From NCBI GenBank assembly GCA_021161685.1, contig JAGHAD010000098.1, forward strand, positions 1 through 10,133: a stretch of 10,133 nt of DNA, written 5' to 3'. Positions 1 to 7,085 of this stretch are shown in pieces. Below the pieces are notes generated by a model. It was not told where the DNA came from. It was given only the letters and a program-made list of their open reading frames with translations, and ran no database searches. Within the stretch, counting starts at the first letter, position 1. The number at the start of each line of letters is the position of its first letter. Source of the stretch: Thermoplasmata archaeon (GTDB lineage Archaea > Thermoplasmatota > E2 > DHVEG-1 > B18-G2). The position numbers and the translations under genes are program-made.

Positions 1-282
1 TTATTATACTTACCAAGTCTCTCAAACTCCTCTAATCTTCTTTTAATCGTATCGATTAGTTCAGAATATCTAAGACTACTGACGTACATGTTCTTTTAAC
101 TCCCTTCGAGTTTTCAATTCCTCCATGAATATTTGAAAGTTCTTCAACACTCTTAACAACTATGCCGAGTCTACCGCCTTGTAATTTGTTATAGCTCTGT
201 ATCCCAATTATTATTCCTAAGCTTTCAGGTTTTTGAATCCTCTTCCTAATTGCGATTTCCGTACCATTCAAGCTTCAGCCAT
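1..282 (-). pseudogene. Small unidentified gene, frame broken twice, runs off left edge
   Basis: I do not recognise the product. A TTTAAATA box lies upstream, and the ATG at 282 sits 27.5 nt from its centre, the spacing expected for a leaderless start. That frame reads MAEA and stops (TGA at 270-268). The next frame is open from 271 (TTG) to 56 for 71 codons, containing SLGIIIGIQSYNKLQGGRLG. A third frame is open from an ATG at 89 to the edge (MYVSSLRYSELIDTIKRRLE), ending in a Lys/Glu-rich stretch that looks like a real helix. One extra T in the TT near 270 and one extra A in the AAAA near 95 would join all three frames into one protein of more than 93 residues. It may therefore be a sequencing error near a contig end, a real pseudogene, or two small overlapping genes. 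Coding character in each piece is plausible; the joining is inference. Confidence 0.45.
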
Positions 283-305
283 ATGCGTCTTCGGCATTCT
301 CGCAT

Positions 306-313
306 TATTTAAA
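306..313 (-). promoter_or_regulatory. TATA box of the left-edge small gene
   Basis: The minus strand reads TTTAAATA, a close match to the archaeal TATA consensus. Its centre is 27.5 nt upstream of the ATG at 282, so transcription should begin at or next to that ATG, giving a leaderless mRNA. The same octamer at the same spacing precedes the gene starting at 7034. It lies in the 75-bp gap after the EF-2 stop, so the small gene is probably transcribed separately from EF-2. I saw no convincing U-rich terminator in this gap. Confidence 0.6.
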
Positions 314-357
314 AGTATGAACTATCCAAGGAATTATTCTGTTACCGGAAAGTGCCA

Positions 358-2556
358 TTAATCCATGTAATACTCTGGTGGATACGGTTCTGGAGATAGA
401 CCTTTCCTTTCCCTTATTCGTTTAATGACTTCTCGCTGCAATTCTCTTGGCAAAGGTTCAAAGCCAGTATTTTCAGTACTCCAAAGTACCCTTCCACCGG
501 TTGCTGACCTTATTGCAGATGCAAATCCAAACATCTCCGCCACTGGAGCTTTGGCTTCTACGGTTACCATGTCTCCCTCTGTTTTCATGTCAAGTATAAC
601 CGCTCTCCTTTGATTCAGCTCTCTAGATACGTTCCCAAGAACATCTTGGGGTATGCTTATGAAAACCTTCTGCATCGGTTCTAACAAGATAGGATCAGAA
701 CTCATCATAGCTCCATTTATAGCCTTCTTAACCGCAGGTATTACTTGTGCAGGACCTCTATGAATTGCATCTTCATGCAATTTTGCATCAACCAGTTTAA
801 CTAGAACTCCTTGGCAAGGCTCATTCGCTATTGGCCCTTTCTTCATGACTTCATCAAAACCTTCGGCTATTAGCTCTCTTGTTTCAAACAGGTGCTGTAT
901 ACCCTTGGTAACGTCTGTTAATATGTTCAATCCAGTTATTTTAAAAACGCCCTTTGCTTCTTCTTTATCCATTCCGAGCTGTTGCAACTTTGAGGCTATT
1001 TCCTTCCTGTGCTTTTTCGGATCGGTCGGTATCTCGTTATTGTAAAGAGCCTTGACAATGCTATCTGGAAGGGGCTCTACTACGAAGTAAAACCTGTTGT
1101 GCCTGTTTGGAGACTTCCCTTCAAAAGGTCTGGGTGTTTTCTTTGCCACCGATTCCCTATAAACTACTATTGGTTCAGATGTTACGATATCAACTCCATA
1201 CTCGTTCTTTATTTTGTATTCGGTTACCTCCAGATGGAGCTCTCCCATTCCAGACATGAGGTGTTCTCCGGTTTCTTGATTTATCGTAACCTCTATGCTC
1301 GGATCAGCCTTTGAGATATTTCTCAGTACCTCAACCAGCTTTGGCAGATCCCTTGGATGCTTCGCTTCCACAGCAACGGTAACGACGGGTTCAGATACGT
1401 GAACCATCCTTTCAAAAGGTTCCATCCCTTCTACAGTGGTAACCGTACTTCCAGCTATTGCATCCCTAATTCCAATTACAGCAGCGACGTTACCGGCTGT
1501 TACAAAATCTACCGGTATTCGATCCGCACCAACCATCAAGCTGACCTGCTGAACCCTGTTTTTCTTTGGCATCCCAACCACAGTTACTTCCTGCCCCTTC
1601 TCTATCTTACCACTAAAAACTCTGCCAACCGCAACCTCTCCAGCGTGGGGATCTATGATTATTTTTGTTACCATGAAGGAAAGTGGTGCATCTGGATCGC
1701 AGTTTATCATTCCTTTACCAATGGAGCTTTCCAAATCCCCTCTCCATATGTGAGGTATCCTGTACTTCTGAGCTTCTTTTGGGGATGGAAGGTGATCAAC
1801 GACCATATCCAATATGATCTCGTGAATGGGTGCTTTCTTGGCCAAGGTCTTTTGATCCCCTTTGTTGCAGTATTCATATATGTCCTTGAATGTTATCCCT
1901 GTCTTCTTCATGTATGGAACCGATATCGCCCAGTTGTAATAGGCTGAGCCAAAAGCTACGGATCCATCCTCTACCTTGACCGTCCATTTTCCCTTGAACT
2001 CCTCCGGTGCCATCTTGTTTATCAATCTATTGACCTCTGTTATGATCTTGATGAACCTCTGCTGCATCTCCTCAGGCGTTACCTTGAGCTCGTTTATCAA
2101 CCTGTCAACCTTGTTTATGAATAGAACTGGCTTCACCTTCTCTCTCAATGCCTGCCTTATAACTGTTTCAGTTTGGGGCATCACACCCTCGACGGCACAA
2201 ACTACGATAATGCAACCATCGACCGCTCTCATCGCTCTCGTTACGTCTCCTCCAAAATCGACATGTCCAGGGGTATCCAGGAGATTTATCAGGTATTCCT
2301 CCCCTTCAAATGTATGAACCATCGAAGCTGCAGCGGTTTGGATGGTTATTCCTCTCGCCTGCTCCTGCTCATCGTAATCCAAAACGAGTTGTTTTCCAGC
2401 TAGCTCCTCGCTCATCATTCCGCAACCAGCTAGCAAGTTATCTGATAGCGTTGTTTTTCCATGATCTATGTGTGCAGCTATCCCAATGTTTCTTATGTTA
2501 TCTATCTTGAACATTAGCTTCTTTGCCTTTGCAATATTCTCTTCTTTCCTTCCCAT
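358..2556 (-). CDS. fusA: Translation elongation factor EF-2
   Basis: GTPase that drives ribosomal translocation in the cytoplasm. The G motifs are all visible: AHIDHGKT (residues 28-35), RGITIQTA (68-75), DTPGH (94-98) and NKVD (148-151). The later domains include the SGMGELHLE motif and the C-terminal EF-2 region. DAIHRGPAQ holds the His (residue 599) that archaea and eukaryotes convert to diphthamide, and this His excludes bacterial EF-G. I chose ATG 2556, giving 732 aa, the usual archaeal size. An AGGTGG motif ends 5 nt upstream of it, whereas the in-frame GTG at 2565 lies inside that motif. It follows rps7 by 15 bp and is surely cotranscribed. EF-1 alpha and rps10, which often follow in euryarchaeal str operons, are not seen next. 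The identification is secure. Confidence 0.98.
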   Translation of the reverse strand: MGRKEENIAKAKKLMFKIDNIRNIGIAAHIDHGKTTLSDNLLAGCGMMSEELAGKQLVLDYDEQEQARGITIQTAAASMVHTFEGEEYLINLLDTPGHVDFGGDVTRAMRAVDGCIIVVCAVEGVMPQTETVIRQALREKVKPVLFINKVDRLINELKVTPEEMQQRFIKIITEVNRLINKMAPEEFKGKWTVKVEDGSVAFGSAYYNWAISVPYMKKTGITFKDIYEYCNKGDQKTLAKKAPIHEIILDMVVDHLPSPKEAQKYRIPHIWRGDLESSIGKGMINCDPDAPLSFMVTKIIIDPHAGEVAVGRVFSGKIEKGQEVTVVGMPKKNRVQQVSLMVGADRIPVDFVTAGNVAAVIGIRDAIAGSTVTTVEGMEPFERMVHVSEPVVTVAVEAKHPRDLPKLVEVLRNISKADPSIEVTINQETGEHLMSGMGELHLEVTEYKIKNEYGVDIVTSEPIVVYRESVAKKTPRPFEGKSPNRHNRFYFVVEPLPDSIVKALYNNEIPTDPKKHRKEIASKLQQLGMDKEEAKGVFKITGLNILTDVTKGIQHLFETRELIAEGFDEVMKKGPIANEPCQGVLVKLVDAKLHEDAIHRGPAQVIPAVKKAINGAMMSSDPILLEPMQKVFISIPQDVLGNVSRELNQRRAVILDMKTEGDMVTVEAKAPVAEMFGFASAIRSATGGRVLWSTENTGFEPLPRELQREVIKRIRERKGLSPEPYPPEYYMD

Positions 2557-2561
2557 TTCAA

Positions 2562-2567
2562 CCACCT
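2562..2567 (-). promoter_or_regulatory. Shine-Dalgarno site of EF-2
   Basis: AGGTGG on the minus strand ends 5 nt before ATG 2556 and decides that start over the GTG at 2565. It matches part of the archaeal anti-Shine-Dalgarno complement (AGGAGGTGATC) and is the same motif used in the AOR operon. Confidence 0.75.
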
Positions 2568-2571
2568 AAAA

Positions 2572-3162
2572 TCAACGTGCAGATTTCGCAACCCTCTCTA
2601 TCTCTTCCTTCTGAGAAATTGCGTAAGAGGAGCTGTCATTGTTTGCCGCTTTTATGATTTCCTCCGCCAGTCTCTTATCCATGCCACCTTTTCCCACCTT
2701 TCCCTTTGACACAGCACCTAAGCAGATATTGCGCAGGGCGATATCAAGCCTTCTTTGAGGAGATATGTCAACTGCTTTTGGTACAGAAATCCCTCCAAAG
2801 TGTAACCTAGTGACCTCTTCTTTTGGTGCAGCGTTTTGTATAGCATCTATCAAAACTTGGATCGGGTTCTTCTTTGTTTTTTTAGCTATGATATCAAAAG
2901 CAGATTCAACCACTTTGTATGCTTTCATTTTTTTGCCAGTATAATGCTCTGTTCGCATCACGTTGTTTATCAAACGCTCAACAATGAATATCTTAGATTT
3001 ACCAAAAGGCTTGTTTGCGTGAGGTGCACCTAAAAATAGTTTTGGTTCTAGGCAGATATATCTAGCTAAACCCCTATCCTCTATTTTGATGTTATCCGTG
3101 CTGTACTTCTTGAGTAAAGGGAATGAAAGAGGTAATGGATTGTAATCTCCTTTCTCTGCCAT
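2572..3162 (-). CDS. rps7: Small ribosomal subunit protein uS7
   Basis: Primary binder of the 3' major domain of 16S rRNA; it nucleates assembly of the 30S head. The protein has 196 aa, as expected for archaeal S7, which is longer at the N-terminus than the bacterial form. Recognisable blocks are NKPFGKSKIFIVERLINNVM near residue 50, the KTKKNPIQVLIDAIQNAAP helix, the GGISVPKAVDISPQRRLDIAL segment, and a C-terminal AEEIIKAANNDSSSYAISQK region. An in-frame GTG at 3168 would overlap the rps12 stop. I prefer ATG 3162 because a near-perfect AGGAGGTG precedes it. The gap to rps12 is only 2 bp, so translation is probably coupled. In E. coli, S7 represses its own operon at the S12-S7 junction; nothing here proves the same. 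Confidence 0.97.
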   Translation of the reverse strand: MAEKGDYNPLPLSFPLLKKYSTDNIKIEDRGLARYICLEPKLFLGAPHANKPFGKSKIFIVERLINNVMRTEHYTGKKMKAYKVVESAFDIIAKKTKKNPIQVLIDAIQNAAPKEEVTRLHFGGISVPKAVDISPQRRLDIALRNICLGAVSKGKVGKGGMDKRLAEEIIKAANNDSSSYAISQKEEIERVAKSAR

Positions 3163-3164
3163 GC

Positions 3165-3596
3165 TCACCTCCTCATTGGTTTTTCGATCTTACCCTTTAT
3201 AAGCTCCTGAAGAGAAACTCCATTGACCTTTATAACTTTATACCTAACTCCTGGAATGTCACCATAGGATCTTCCCATCCTCCCTCCAATTCCTTCAATT
3301 ATGACTTCATCGTGCTCATCTATGAAGTTAATGGCTCCATCTCCAGGAGCAAAAGCTGTAACCTGTCTTCCATTTTTTATCAACTGCACCTTAACACATT
3401 TCCTTATAGCTGAGTTTGGCTGTTTCGCTTCTATACCTACTTTCTCTATGACTATACCTCTGGCTTGTGGTGCCCCTCCAAGTGGGTCTGCTTTTTCCTT
3501 CAGGCGAAGGACCCTTCTCTTGTAATATCTGTCACTCCACCTGCGCTTTTTCCTGTCTTCCTTGATCTTTCTTCCAGCATACAATCCTCTTGCCAT
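3165..3596 (-). CDS. rps12: Small ribosomal subunit protein uS12
   Basis: Decoding-centre ribosomal protein. The 143 aa match the archaeal/eukaryotic type (S23e-like), with a basic N-terminus and the motifs [15 protein letters not shown] (59-72) and [18 protein letters not shown] (112-129). The PNSA loop faces the A-site codon-anticodon helix. The start at 3596 has a GAGGG motif 6 nt upstream. It is the first gene of the rps12-rps7-EF-2 operon and is preceded by a 159-bp gap holding candidate promoter and leader elements. L30e and NusA, which precede it in many archaea, are absent, and the AOR gene lies there instead. Confidence 0.97.
   Translation of the reverse strand: MARGLYAGRKIKEDRKKRRWSDRYYKRRVLRLKEKADPLGGAPQARGIVIEKVGIEAKQPNSAIRKCVKVQLIKNGRQVTAFAPGDGAINFIDEHDEVIIEGIGGRMGRSYGDIPGVRYKVIKVNGVSLQELIKGKIEKPMRR
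3166..3173 (-). promoter_or_regulatory. Shine-Dalgarno site of rps7, inside the rps12 3' end
   Basis: AGGAGGTG on the minus strand is a near-complete match to the anti-Shine-Dalgarno sequence. It encodes the last two Arg codons of S12 and overlaps its stop codon, so a ribosome finishing rps12 is delivered to the rps7 start. It selects ATG 3162 as that start. Confidence 0.75.
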
Positions 3597-3637
3597 TTTA
3601 TCCCTCTTCCTGAAGCAAATCCGAATTAAATTTTCCG

Positions 3638-3647
3638 ATATATTAAT
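3638..3647 (-). promoter_or_regulatory. Proximal candidate TATA box of the rps12 operon
   Basis: The minus strand reads ATTAATATAT, centred about 47 nt upstream of the rps12 ATG. Initiation 25 nt downstream would leave a leader of about 20 nt that still contains the GAGGG site. No clear purine-rich BRE lies in front of it, so it is weaker than the distal box. Confidence 0.4.
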
Positions 3648-3672
3648 TTATCCTAACCATTTGTTTTTCCAT
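3643..3672 (-). other. Mini-[12 protein letters not shown] in the rps12 leader, with a strong SD
   Basis: Nine codons from an ATG at 3672 to a TAA at 3643 are preceded, 9 nt upstream, by AGGTGATC (3682-3689). That is a perfect 8-nt complement to the archaeal 16S rRNA 3' end. The SD overlaps an 11-bp palindrome. If transcription starts at the distal TATA box, this mini-ORF lies in the rps12 5' leader and could be a leader peptide. The length is too short for coding statistics, so chance is possible. Confidence 0.25.
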
Positions 3673-3685
3673 AGTCTATATGATC

Positions 3686-3696
3686 ACCTTAAAGGT
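3686..3696. repeat. 11-bp palindrome in the rps12 leader
   Basis: ACCTTAAAGGT is a perfect inverted repeat of 5-bp arms around one base. It overlaps the AGGTGATC Shine-Dalgarno-like site, so as RNA it could mask that site, and as DNA it could be an operator. The short arms make chance occurrence plausible. Confidence 0.3.
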
Positions 3697-3742
3697 AAAC
3701 ACATCAACGACTTTTTCAAGGCATGATTTATAATTGACATTG

Positions 3743-3751
3743 TATATATAA
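3743..3751 (-). promoter_or_regulatory. Distal candidate TATA box of the rps12 operon
   Basis: The minus strand reads TTATATATA, directly preceded by the purine-rich AGAAAG, a reasonable BRE. It begins 4 nt after the AOR stop codon. Initiation about 25 nt downstream, near 3720, would give a leader of roughly 125 nt before rps12 containing the palindrome and the mini-ORF. It is the better TATA/BRE match of the two candidates. Confidence 0.5.
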
Positions 3752-3755
3752 CTTT

Positions 3756-5594
3756 CTAACGATCAAAAAACTCAGCTATTCCCAACTCTTCGAGTTTTTC
3801 TCTTGGGATTTTTCCATCTTCCTCCCATCCTCTTGCCTTAAAATAATCTAGGAGCATCTCTTTTTCTTCTTGTTCTGATACAAAACTACCTTTTGATGCA
3901 CCTTCAGGTATGGGGATTCTCATCTTTGGAGGAAGTTTTGCATCTTTCTTTTTCCATCCGCATTTAACATTAAATAGATGTTTCAAATTACAGATTCTTT
4001 CTCCTATTTTCAGTAGATCATTTTCCGTGTATCTCTCTCCAATAACCGCTTCCAGTATATCTGAGAAACCATCAATAAGGAATAAACTTCTGGAGAACTT
4101 GCAAGCCCCAAGGCAGTCATAGACAGCCATAAAGTTTTCCATGTCTGCAATTTCTTTGCCCTTATTCTTTGAGCTAAGCCTGTCAACTCCTTCATACTTC
4201 CAGAATTTTCCGGTCAGCTCTAGGGCATATGCTCCAGATCTCAAGTGGCAAGCCCCTCTTGGAGAGGTCATGAAGGCTAAAGCCATTCCCTTGATTCCCC
4301 TAACATCATAAGCTGGTGGTTCCATGCCCCTTACATGAACTGCATATCTCTCAGCCCCCTTTCCTATAATTTCTGCAGCCCTCTTTACGCCTTCAGCTAA
4401 AATATCGCCTATACCCTCTCTTTTTGCGATCATTTCAACGAGCTTTACGACAGCTTCTGAATTTCCAAATTTGAGTTCGATTCCTCCAGTATCCTTCTTG
4501 GTCAGTATTCCGTTCTCATAAAGATCCATCGCAAAACCAATACAACCACCAGTGGAGATGGTATCCAATCCATATAGATCACAAAGCTCGTTTGCCTTTG
4601 CAACGGCTTCTATACTTGGATTTCCACAGTTTCCGCCTAGAGCAAAGAGAGTTTCATATTCAACTCCATCCAGCTTTGTACCCTTGTACTTCCCTCCCTT
4701 TATAACAAATGCCTTTCCACACGGCTTTACGCACTGTATACAAGCTAGATTCTTCATCGAATACCTCGGAACCCAGTAGTATGGATCTATCTCCTTCCTC
4801 TCCTTAAAAACGCCCTCCCTCCAGTTCCTAGTTGGGAATGTCCCTCTTTCTCTGTTCATCCACTCCAGAAATTCTCCAGTTCCATATAGCGTATCATCCC
4901 TGTACGCTTGGCTCTCTACCAATTTCTTGTACCATTCCATTGTAAGCCTTAGAACTTCCTCGGGATCTGCAACCTCTATATCCTTTGTTCCCCTAACAGC
5001 TATTGCTTTGAGTCTTTTAGATCCCATCACTGCTCCAAGACCACCTCTCCCAGCTTGGCGGTCATCGCAGTCTATAATTGCATATCTGACGAGATTCTCC
5101 CCTCCCAATCCAATGCATGCTATAGAAAAATCTTTCCCTTCTTCCTTTTTCAGTATATCCGCCGTCTCCCTGGTTGATTTACCCCATAGATGTTCTGCTG
5201 ATTTTATTTCAGGGCTACCATCGTCTATCAGTAAATAAGAAGGTTCTCTGCTTTTTCCCCTAATAATGAGAGCATCGTATCCAGCCTGCTTCAATGCTAA
5301 ACCAAAACTACCTCCAAATACTCCCTCTCCCCATCCTTCGGTTAGTGGAGATTTGGCAAAGAAAACTGTTTTTCCACACGTTGGTATAGAGCTTCCAACC
5401 AATAAACCTGGAGCGACGATTAAGACATTGGAAGGACCAAAGGGATCTTCTTTTCCATCGAGTAATTTGTTCATGTAATACGCTCCCAGCCCGTCTCCAG
5501 CTAGGAATTTACGATAAATTTCCCTCTCTATCTTTTCCTCCTTAGTTTTTTTATTGGAGAGATCGACGAAGAGAACCTTTCCCATTACGCTCAT
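3756..5594 (-). CDS. Aldehyde:ferredoxin oxidoreductase family catalytic subunit
   Basis: Cytoplasmic tungsto- or molybdo-bispterin enzyme, expected to oxidise an aldehyde to its acid at very low potential. The 612 aa match the AOR/FOR/WOR family. Visible marks are the N-terminal GKVLFVDLS strand, GRGGLGAVMGSKRLKAI (183-199), the [4Fe-4S] ligands C285-x2-C288-x3-C292, EYETLFALGGNCG (312-324), EGVKRAAE, RGMEPPAYDVRG (422-433), SPRGACHLR (444-452) and the fourth cluster ligand C498 in DCLGAC. No key motif is missing. The ATG at 5594 overlaps the upstream ferredoxin stop as ATGA, and GAGGTGG lies 4 nt before it. The cotranscribed four-cluster protein makes it resemble Pyrococcus WOR5 or bacterial AOR complexes more than single-subunit AOR. 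The substrate cannot be read from the sequence. Confidence 0.95.
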   Translation of the reverse strand: MSVMGKVLFVDLSNKKTKEEKIEREIYRKFLAGDGLGAYYMNKLLDGKEDPFGPSNVLIVAPGLLVGSSIPTCGKTVFFAKSPLTEGWGEGVFGGSFGLALKQAGYDALIIRGKSREPSYLLIDDGSPEIKSAEHLWGKSTRETADILKKEEGKDFSIACIGLGGENLVRYAIIDCDDRQAGRGGLGAVMGSKRLKAIAVRGTKDIEVADPEEVLRLTMEWYKKLVESQAYRDDTLYGTGEFLEWMNRERGTFPTRNWREGVFKERKEIDPYYWVPRYSMKNLACIQCVKPCGKAFVIKGGKYKGTKLDGVEYETLFALGGNCGNPSIEAVAKANELCDLYGLDTISTGGCIGFAMDLYENGILTKKDTGGIELKFGNSEAVVKLVEMIAKREGIGDILAEGVKRAAEIIGKGAERYAVHVRGMEPPAYDVRGIKGMALAFMTSPRGACHLRSGAYALELTGKFWKYEGVDRLSSKNKGKEIADMENFMAVYDCLGACKFSRSLFLIDGFSDILEAVIGERYTENDLLKIGERICNLKHLFNVKCGWKKKDAKLPPKMRIPIPEGASKGSFVSEQEEKEMLLDYFKARGWEEDGKIPREKLEELGIAEFFDR

Positions 5595-5995
5595 TCAACC
5601 ACCTCTAAAGCTTTCTGGGAACAAACTTCAACGCATTTTGGATTACCATCTTCCATGCACAAATCGCACTTGTATGCCTTCCCATCGAAAAGCCAAACAG
5701 CTTGATTTGGGCAAGCTCTGGTGCATGCGCCACAGCCAGTGCATGTATTATGATCTATGAAAACTATCCCATTCTCCTTTTTAATAGCACCAAATTTGCA
5801 TGCTTCCATACATTCAAAATTGCAATTTACTCCATGGTTGCATATGTATTGAAAATGCTCAACTACACCTTTTCTCTCTATCCTTATGCCCGCCCTATAA
5901 GGGTTAACAACCTTCCAGTGAAACAAAGAGCAAACTTGCTCGCACTCCCTGCAACCTGTACACCTTTCTGGATATATTTTAATGTACTTCGCCAT
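5591..5995 (-). CDS. Four-[4Fe-4S] ferredoxin-like electron transfer subunit
   Basis: Iron-sulfur protein of 134 aa, expected to carry electrons from the AOR subunit. It has sixteen cysteines in four groups: C12/15/18/22, C52/58/62/66, C85/88/91/95 and C110/113/121/125. This is the DmsB/HycB-like layout, in which the outer and inner groups share four clusters. An in-frame ATG at 6028 would add 11 residues that overlap the membrane protein gene. I chose ATG 5995 because an AGGTGG motif sits 4 nt upstream and MAKYIKIYPERCTGC is the natural family N-terminus. There is no signal peptide, so it should be cytoplasmic. The stop overlaps the AOR start (ATGA), implying coupled translation and a stoichiometric complex. 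Similar partners accompany Pyrococcus WOR5 and Aromatoleum AOR. Confidence 0.93.
   Translation of the reverse strand: MAKYIKIYPERCTGCRECEQVCSLFHWKVVNPYRAGIRIERKGVVEHFQYICNHGVNCNFECMEACKFGAIKKENGIVFIDHNTCTGCGACTRACPNQAVWLFDGKAYKCDLCMEDGNPKCVEVCSQKALEVVE
5599..5605 (-). promoter_or_regulatory. Shine-Dalgarno site of the AOR gene
   Basis: GAGGTGG on the minus strand ends 4 nt before ATG 5594. It is contained in the last codons of the ferredoxin-like gene, which ends V-V-E-stop. The same arrangement occurs at the 6630 junction and a close variant at 6000. Confidence 0.75.
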
Positions 5996-5999
5996 ACAA

Positions 6000-6005
6000 C
6001 CACCT
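6000..6005 (-). promoter_or_regulatory. Shine-Dalgarno site of the ferredoxin-like gene
   Basis: AGGTGG on the minus strand ends 4 nt before ATG 5995 and overlaps the stop codon of the membrane protein gene. It decides the 5995 start over the in-frame ATG at 6028. Confidence 0.75.
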
Positions 6006-6633
6006 ATGCAAGAACTACAACGAGCCAAAGAAGAGCACTTATGGCTAAAGTTGCAGGATAGTAAAGGCTGCTCCTTATCCTCGAGATATCAACCCTTGTA
6101 AGAATGCTTGCAACAGGAAGAACAACACTGCCCAGCAATGCTGGTATCAAAGCTCTCGATAGAGTCTGTGGCAGAAAGGCTAAGAGGTTTTCTACATAAA
6201 ATCTAGAAGTTGCAACCAATGGTGTCAACACCTGAGTAACTACACATCCAACTACAAAGCATGTGTATGCAGTTGTTATTCCCGCACTTGCAGAGATATG
6301 CGGTTTTCTTATGATATCGTTAGACAATCTCAACCAGATCAACTCAAAAACTACTGCCTCTGCAAATATGGCTATGGATGCACACAGTATACAAGCTCCG
6401 AAAGGATTAAAAGCACGCATGAACGCAGCGATAGTTCCCATTCCAAGTTGCATACCGGGCTGTCGGTACAATATTCTGCTTGCGCCCATCAAGCCAACTG
6501 CGAATATACCCGTCAATATGGCTCCAGCTGGAAGGTTTGCCGATCTTAAATAATCTCCAACGATGCATTCAGAGAAACCCCAGATAGAGCCAAAGAGTAA
6601 AATCCCAGTTGCAACCCTTATTATCTTATTCAT
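6004..6633 (-). CDS. Six-helix integral membrane protein of the AOR operon, family unknown
   Basis: I do not recognise the family. The 209 aa are very hydrophobic, with about six membrane segments near residues 4-24, 37-54, 65-101, 117-141, 158-178 and 190-208; the third may be two helices. Acidic residues lie within or beside the first and third segments (E22, D27, E92, E97), together with the blocks GSIWGFSECIVGDYLR and AFNPFGA. There is no CxxCH haem motif and no visible multi-histidine pattern. Size and helix count would fit an ECF-transporter S component, or a small membrane anchor or quinone-interacting subunit. The location between an outside-facing domain and an iron-sulfur protein favours a membrane redox role, but that is inference. 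The start at 6633 overlaps the upstream stop (ATGA) and has GAGGTGG 4 nt before it. Confidence 0.85.
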   Translation of the reverse strand: MNKIIRVATGILLFGSIWGFSECIVGDYLRSANLPAGAILTGIFAVGLMGASRILYRQPGMQLGMGTIAAFMRAFNPFGACILCASIAIFAEAVVFELIWLRLSNDIIRKPHISASAGITTAYTCFVVGCVVTQVLTPLVATSRFYVENLLAFLPQTLSRALIPALLGSVVLPVASILTRVDISRIRSSLYYPATLAISALLWLVVVLA

Positions 6634-7034
6634 TCAACCACCTCTATTTTTACGACATCCTTAACCCAGTACTGCTTTGGTAGGTGAGAAAAAACAACTT
6701 TTCTGTTTTTTAGCAGGATACCCTTTTCAAGATCCTTCCATTCAACTGTCTTTTGATATCCATCTGCCCCAACAAATGTGTACTTCTTATCTTTGTAGTT
6801 TGGAATACCTATTTTCTTAATGAAATCATCAATGGCAATTCCAGAAAAGTTTCCATCGCTTAGCTTTAAAGTTCTATGCTCTGCTATGAAGAAAATTTGA
6901 TCGATGGTGTAAGCTTTTCCGTTTACCTCTATCTTGTCGGTTTTTGCCTCTGTAGAATGCACATATATCGTTGATCCAATTCCAACCAGAAGAACGAGCA
7001 CAGCTCCAAGCAATAACAGCTTTTCCTTTTTCAT
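6630..7034 (-). CDS. Membrane-anchored outside domain, resembling the oxidoreductase molybdopterin-binding fold
   Basis: Protein of 134 aa with a short basic start (MKKEK), one hydrophobic segment (residues 6-24), and then a soluble domain probably outside the membrane. The domain runs from DKIEVNGKAYTIDQI through GIAIDDFIKKIGI, KYTFVGADGYQKTVEW (84-99) and LPKQYWVKDVVKIEV. This pattern resembles the small secreted relatives of the sulfite-oxidase molybdopterin-binding domain. No cysteine is present, so the cofactor-ligand Cys of true sulfite oxidases is missing and it may be a binding or structural domain only. The frame is open further upstream to 7460, but that stretch is antisense to thpR and has no coding look. 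ATG 7034 follows a TTTAAATA box at leaderless spacing. First gene of the AOR operon. Confidence 0.8.
   Translation of the reverse strand: MKKEKLLLLGAVLVLLVGIGSTIYVHSTEAKTDKIEVNGKAYTIDQIFFIAEHRTLKLSDGNFSGIAIDDFIKKIGIPNYKDKKYTFVGADGYQKTVEWKDLEKGILLKNRKVVFSHLPKQYWVKDVVKIEVVE
6638..6644 (-). promoter_or_regulatory. Shine-Dalgarno site of the membrane protein gene
   Basis: GAGGTGG on the minus strand ends 4 nt before ATG 6633. It lies in the last codons of the upstream gene, again ending V-V-E-stop. The junction GAGGTGGTTGAATGA is identical to the one at the AOR start. Confidence 0.75.
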
Positions 7035-7055
7035 CCATAGGCTGATTACAGAAAC

Positions 7056-7065
7056 TTTATTTAAA
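7056..7065. promoter_or_regulatory. Overlapping TATA boxes of a compact divergent promoter
   Basis: Only 51 bp separate ATG 7034 (minus) from ATG 7086 (plus). On the minus strand TTTAAATA occupies 7065-7058, with its centre 27.5 nt from ATG 7034. On the plus strand TTTATTTA occupies 7056-7063, preceded by the BRE-like GAAAC (7051-7055), with its centre 26.5 nt from ATG 7086. No Shine-Dalgarno sequence precedes either ATG. Both spacings put the transcription start at the start codon, so both operons should be leaderless and must compete for the same TBP site. This is read from spacing and consensus; start sites were not measured. Confidence 0.65.
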
Positions 7066-7085
7066 AATTGTGAAATCCATAGCAC

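Noticed and set aside
1357..1947. A 196-codon plus-strand frame across EF-2
   Set aside because: It is the antisense shadow of the conserved EF-2 GTPase and central domains, is Tyr/Phe/His/Asn-rich, and has no recognisable domain or upstream signals.
3750..3775. A U-run terminator at the end of the AOR gene
   Set aside because: The only T-run (six T) lies inside the last coding codons before the stop and is not followed by further T-runs, so it is not convincing as an archaeal terminator.
5996..6028. An 11-residue longer ferredoxin-like protein starting MARCSSCIGGC
   Set aside because: The extra Cys-rich residues come from reading the 3' end of the membrane protein gene in another frame; the SD at 6000-6005 points to ATG 5995.
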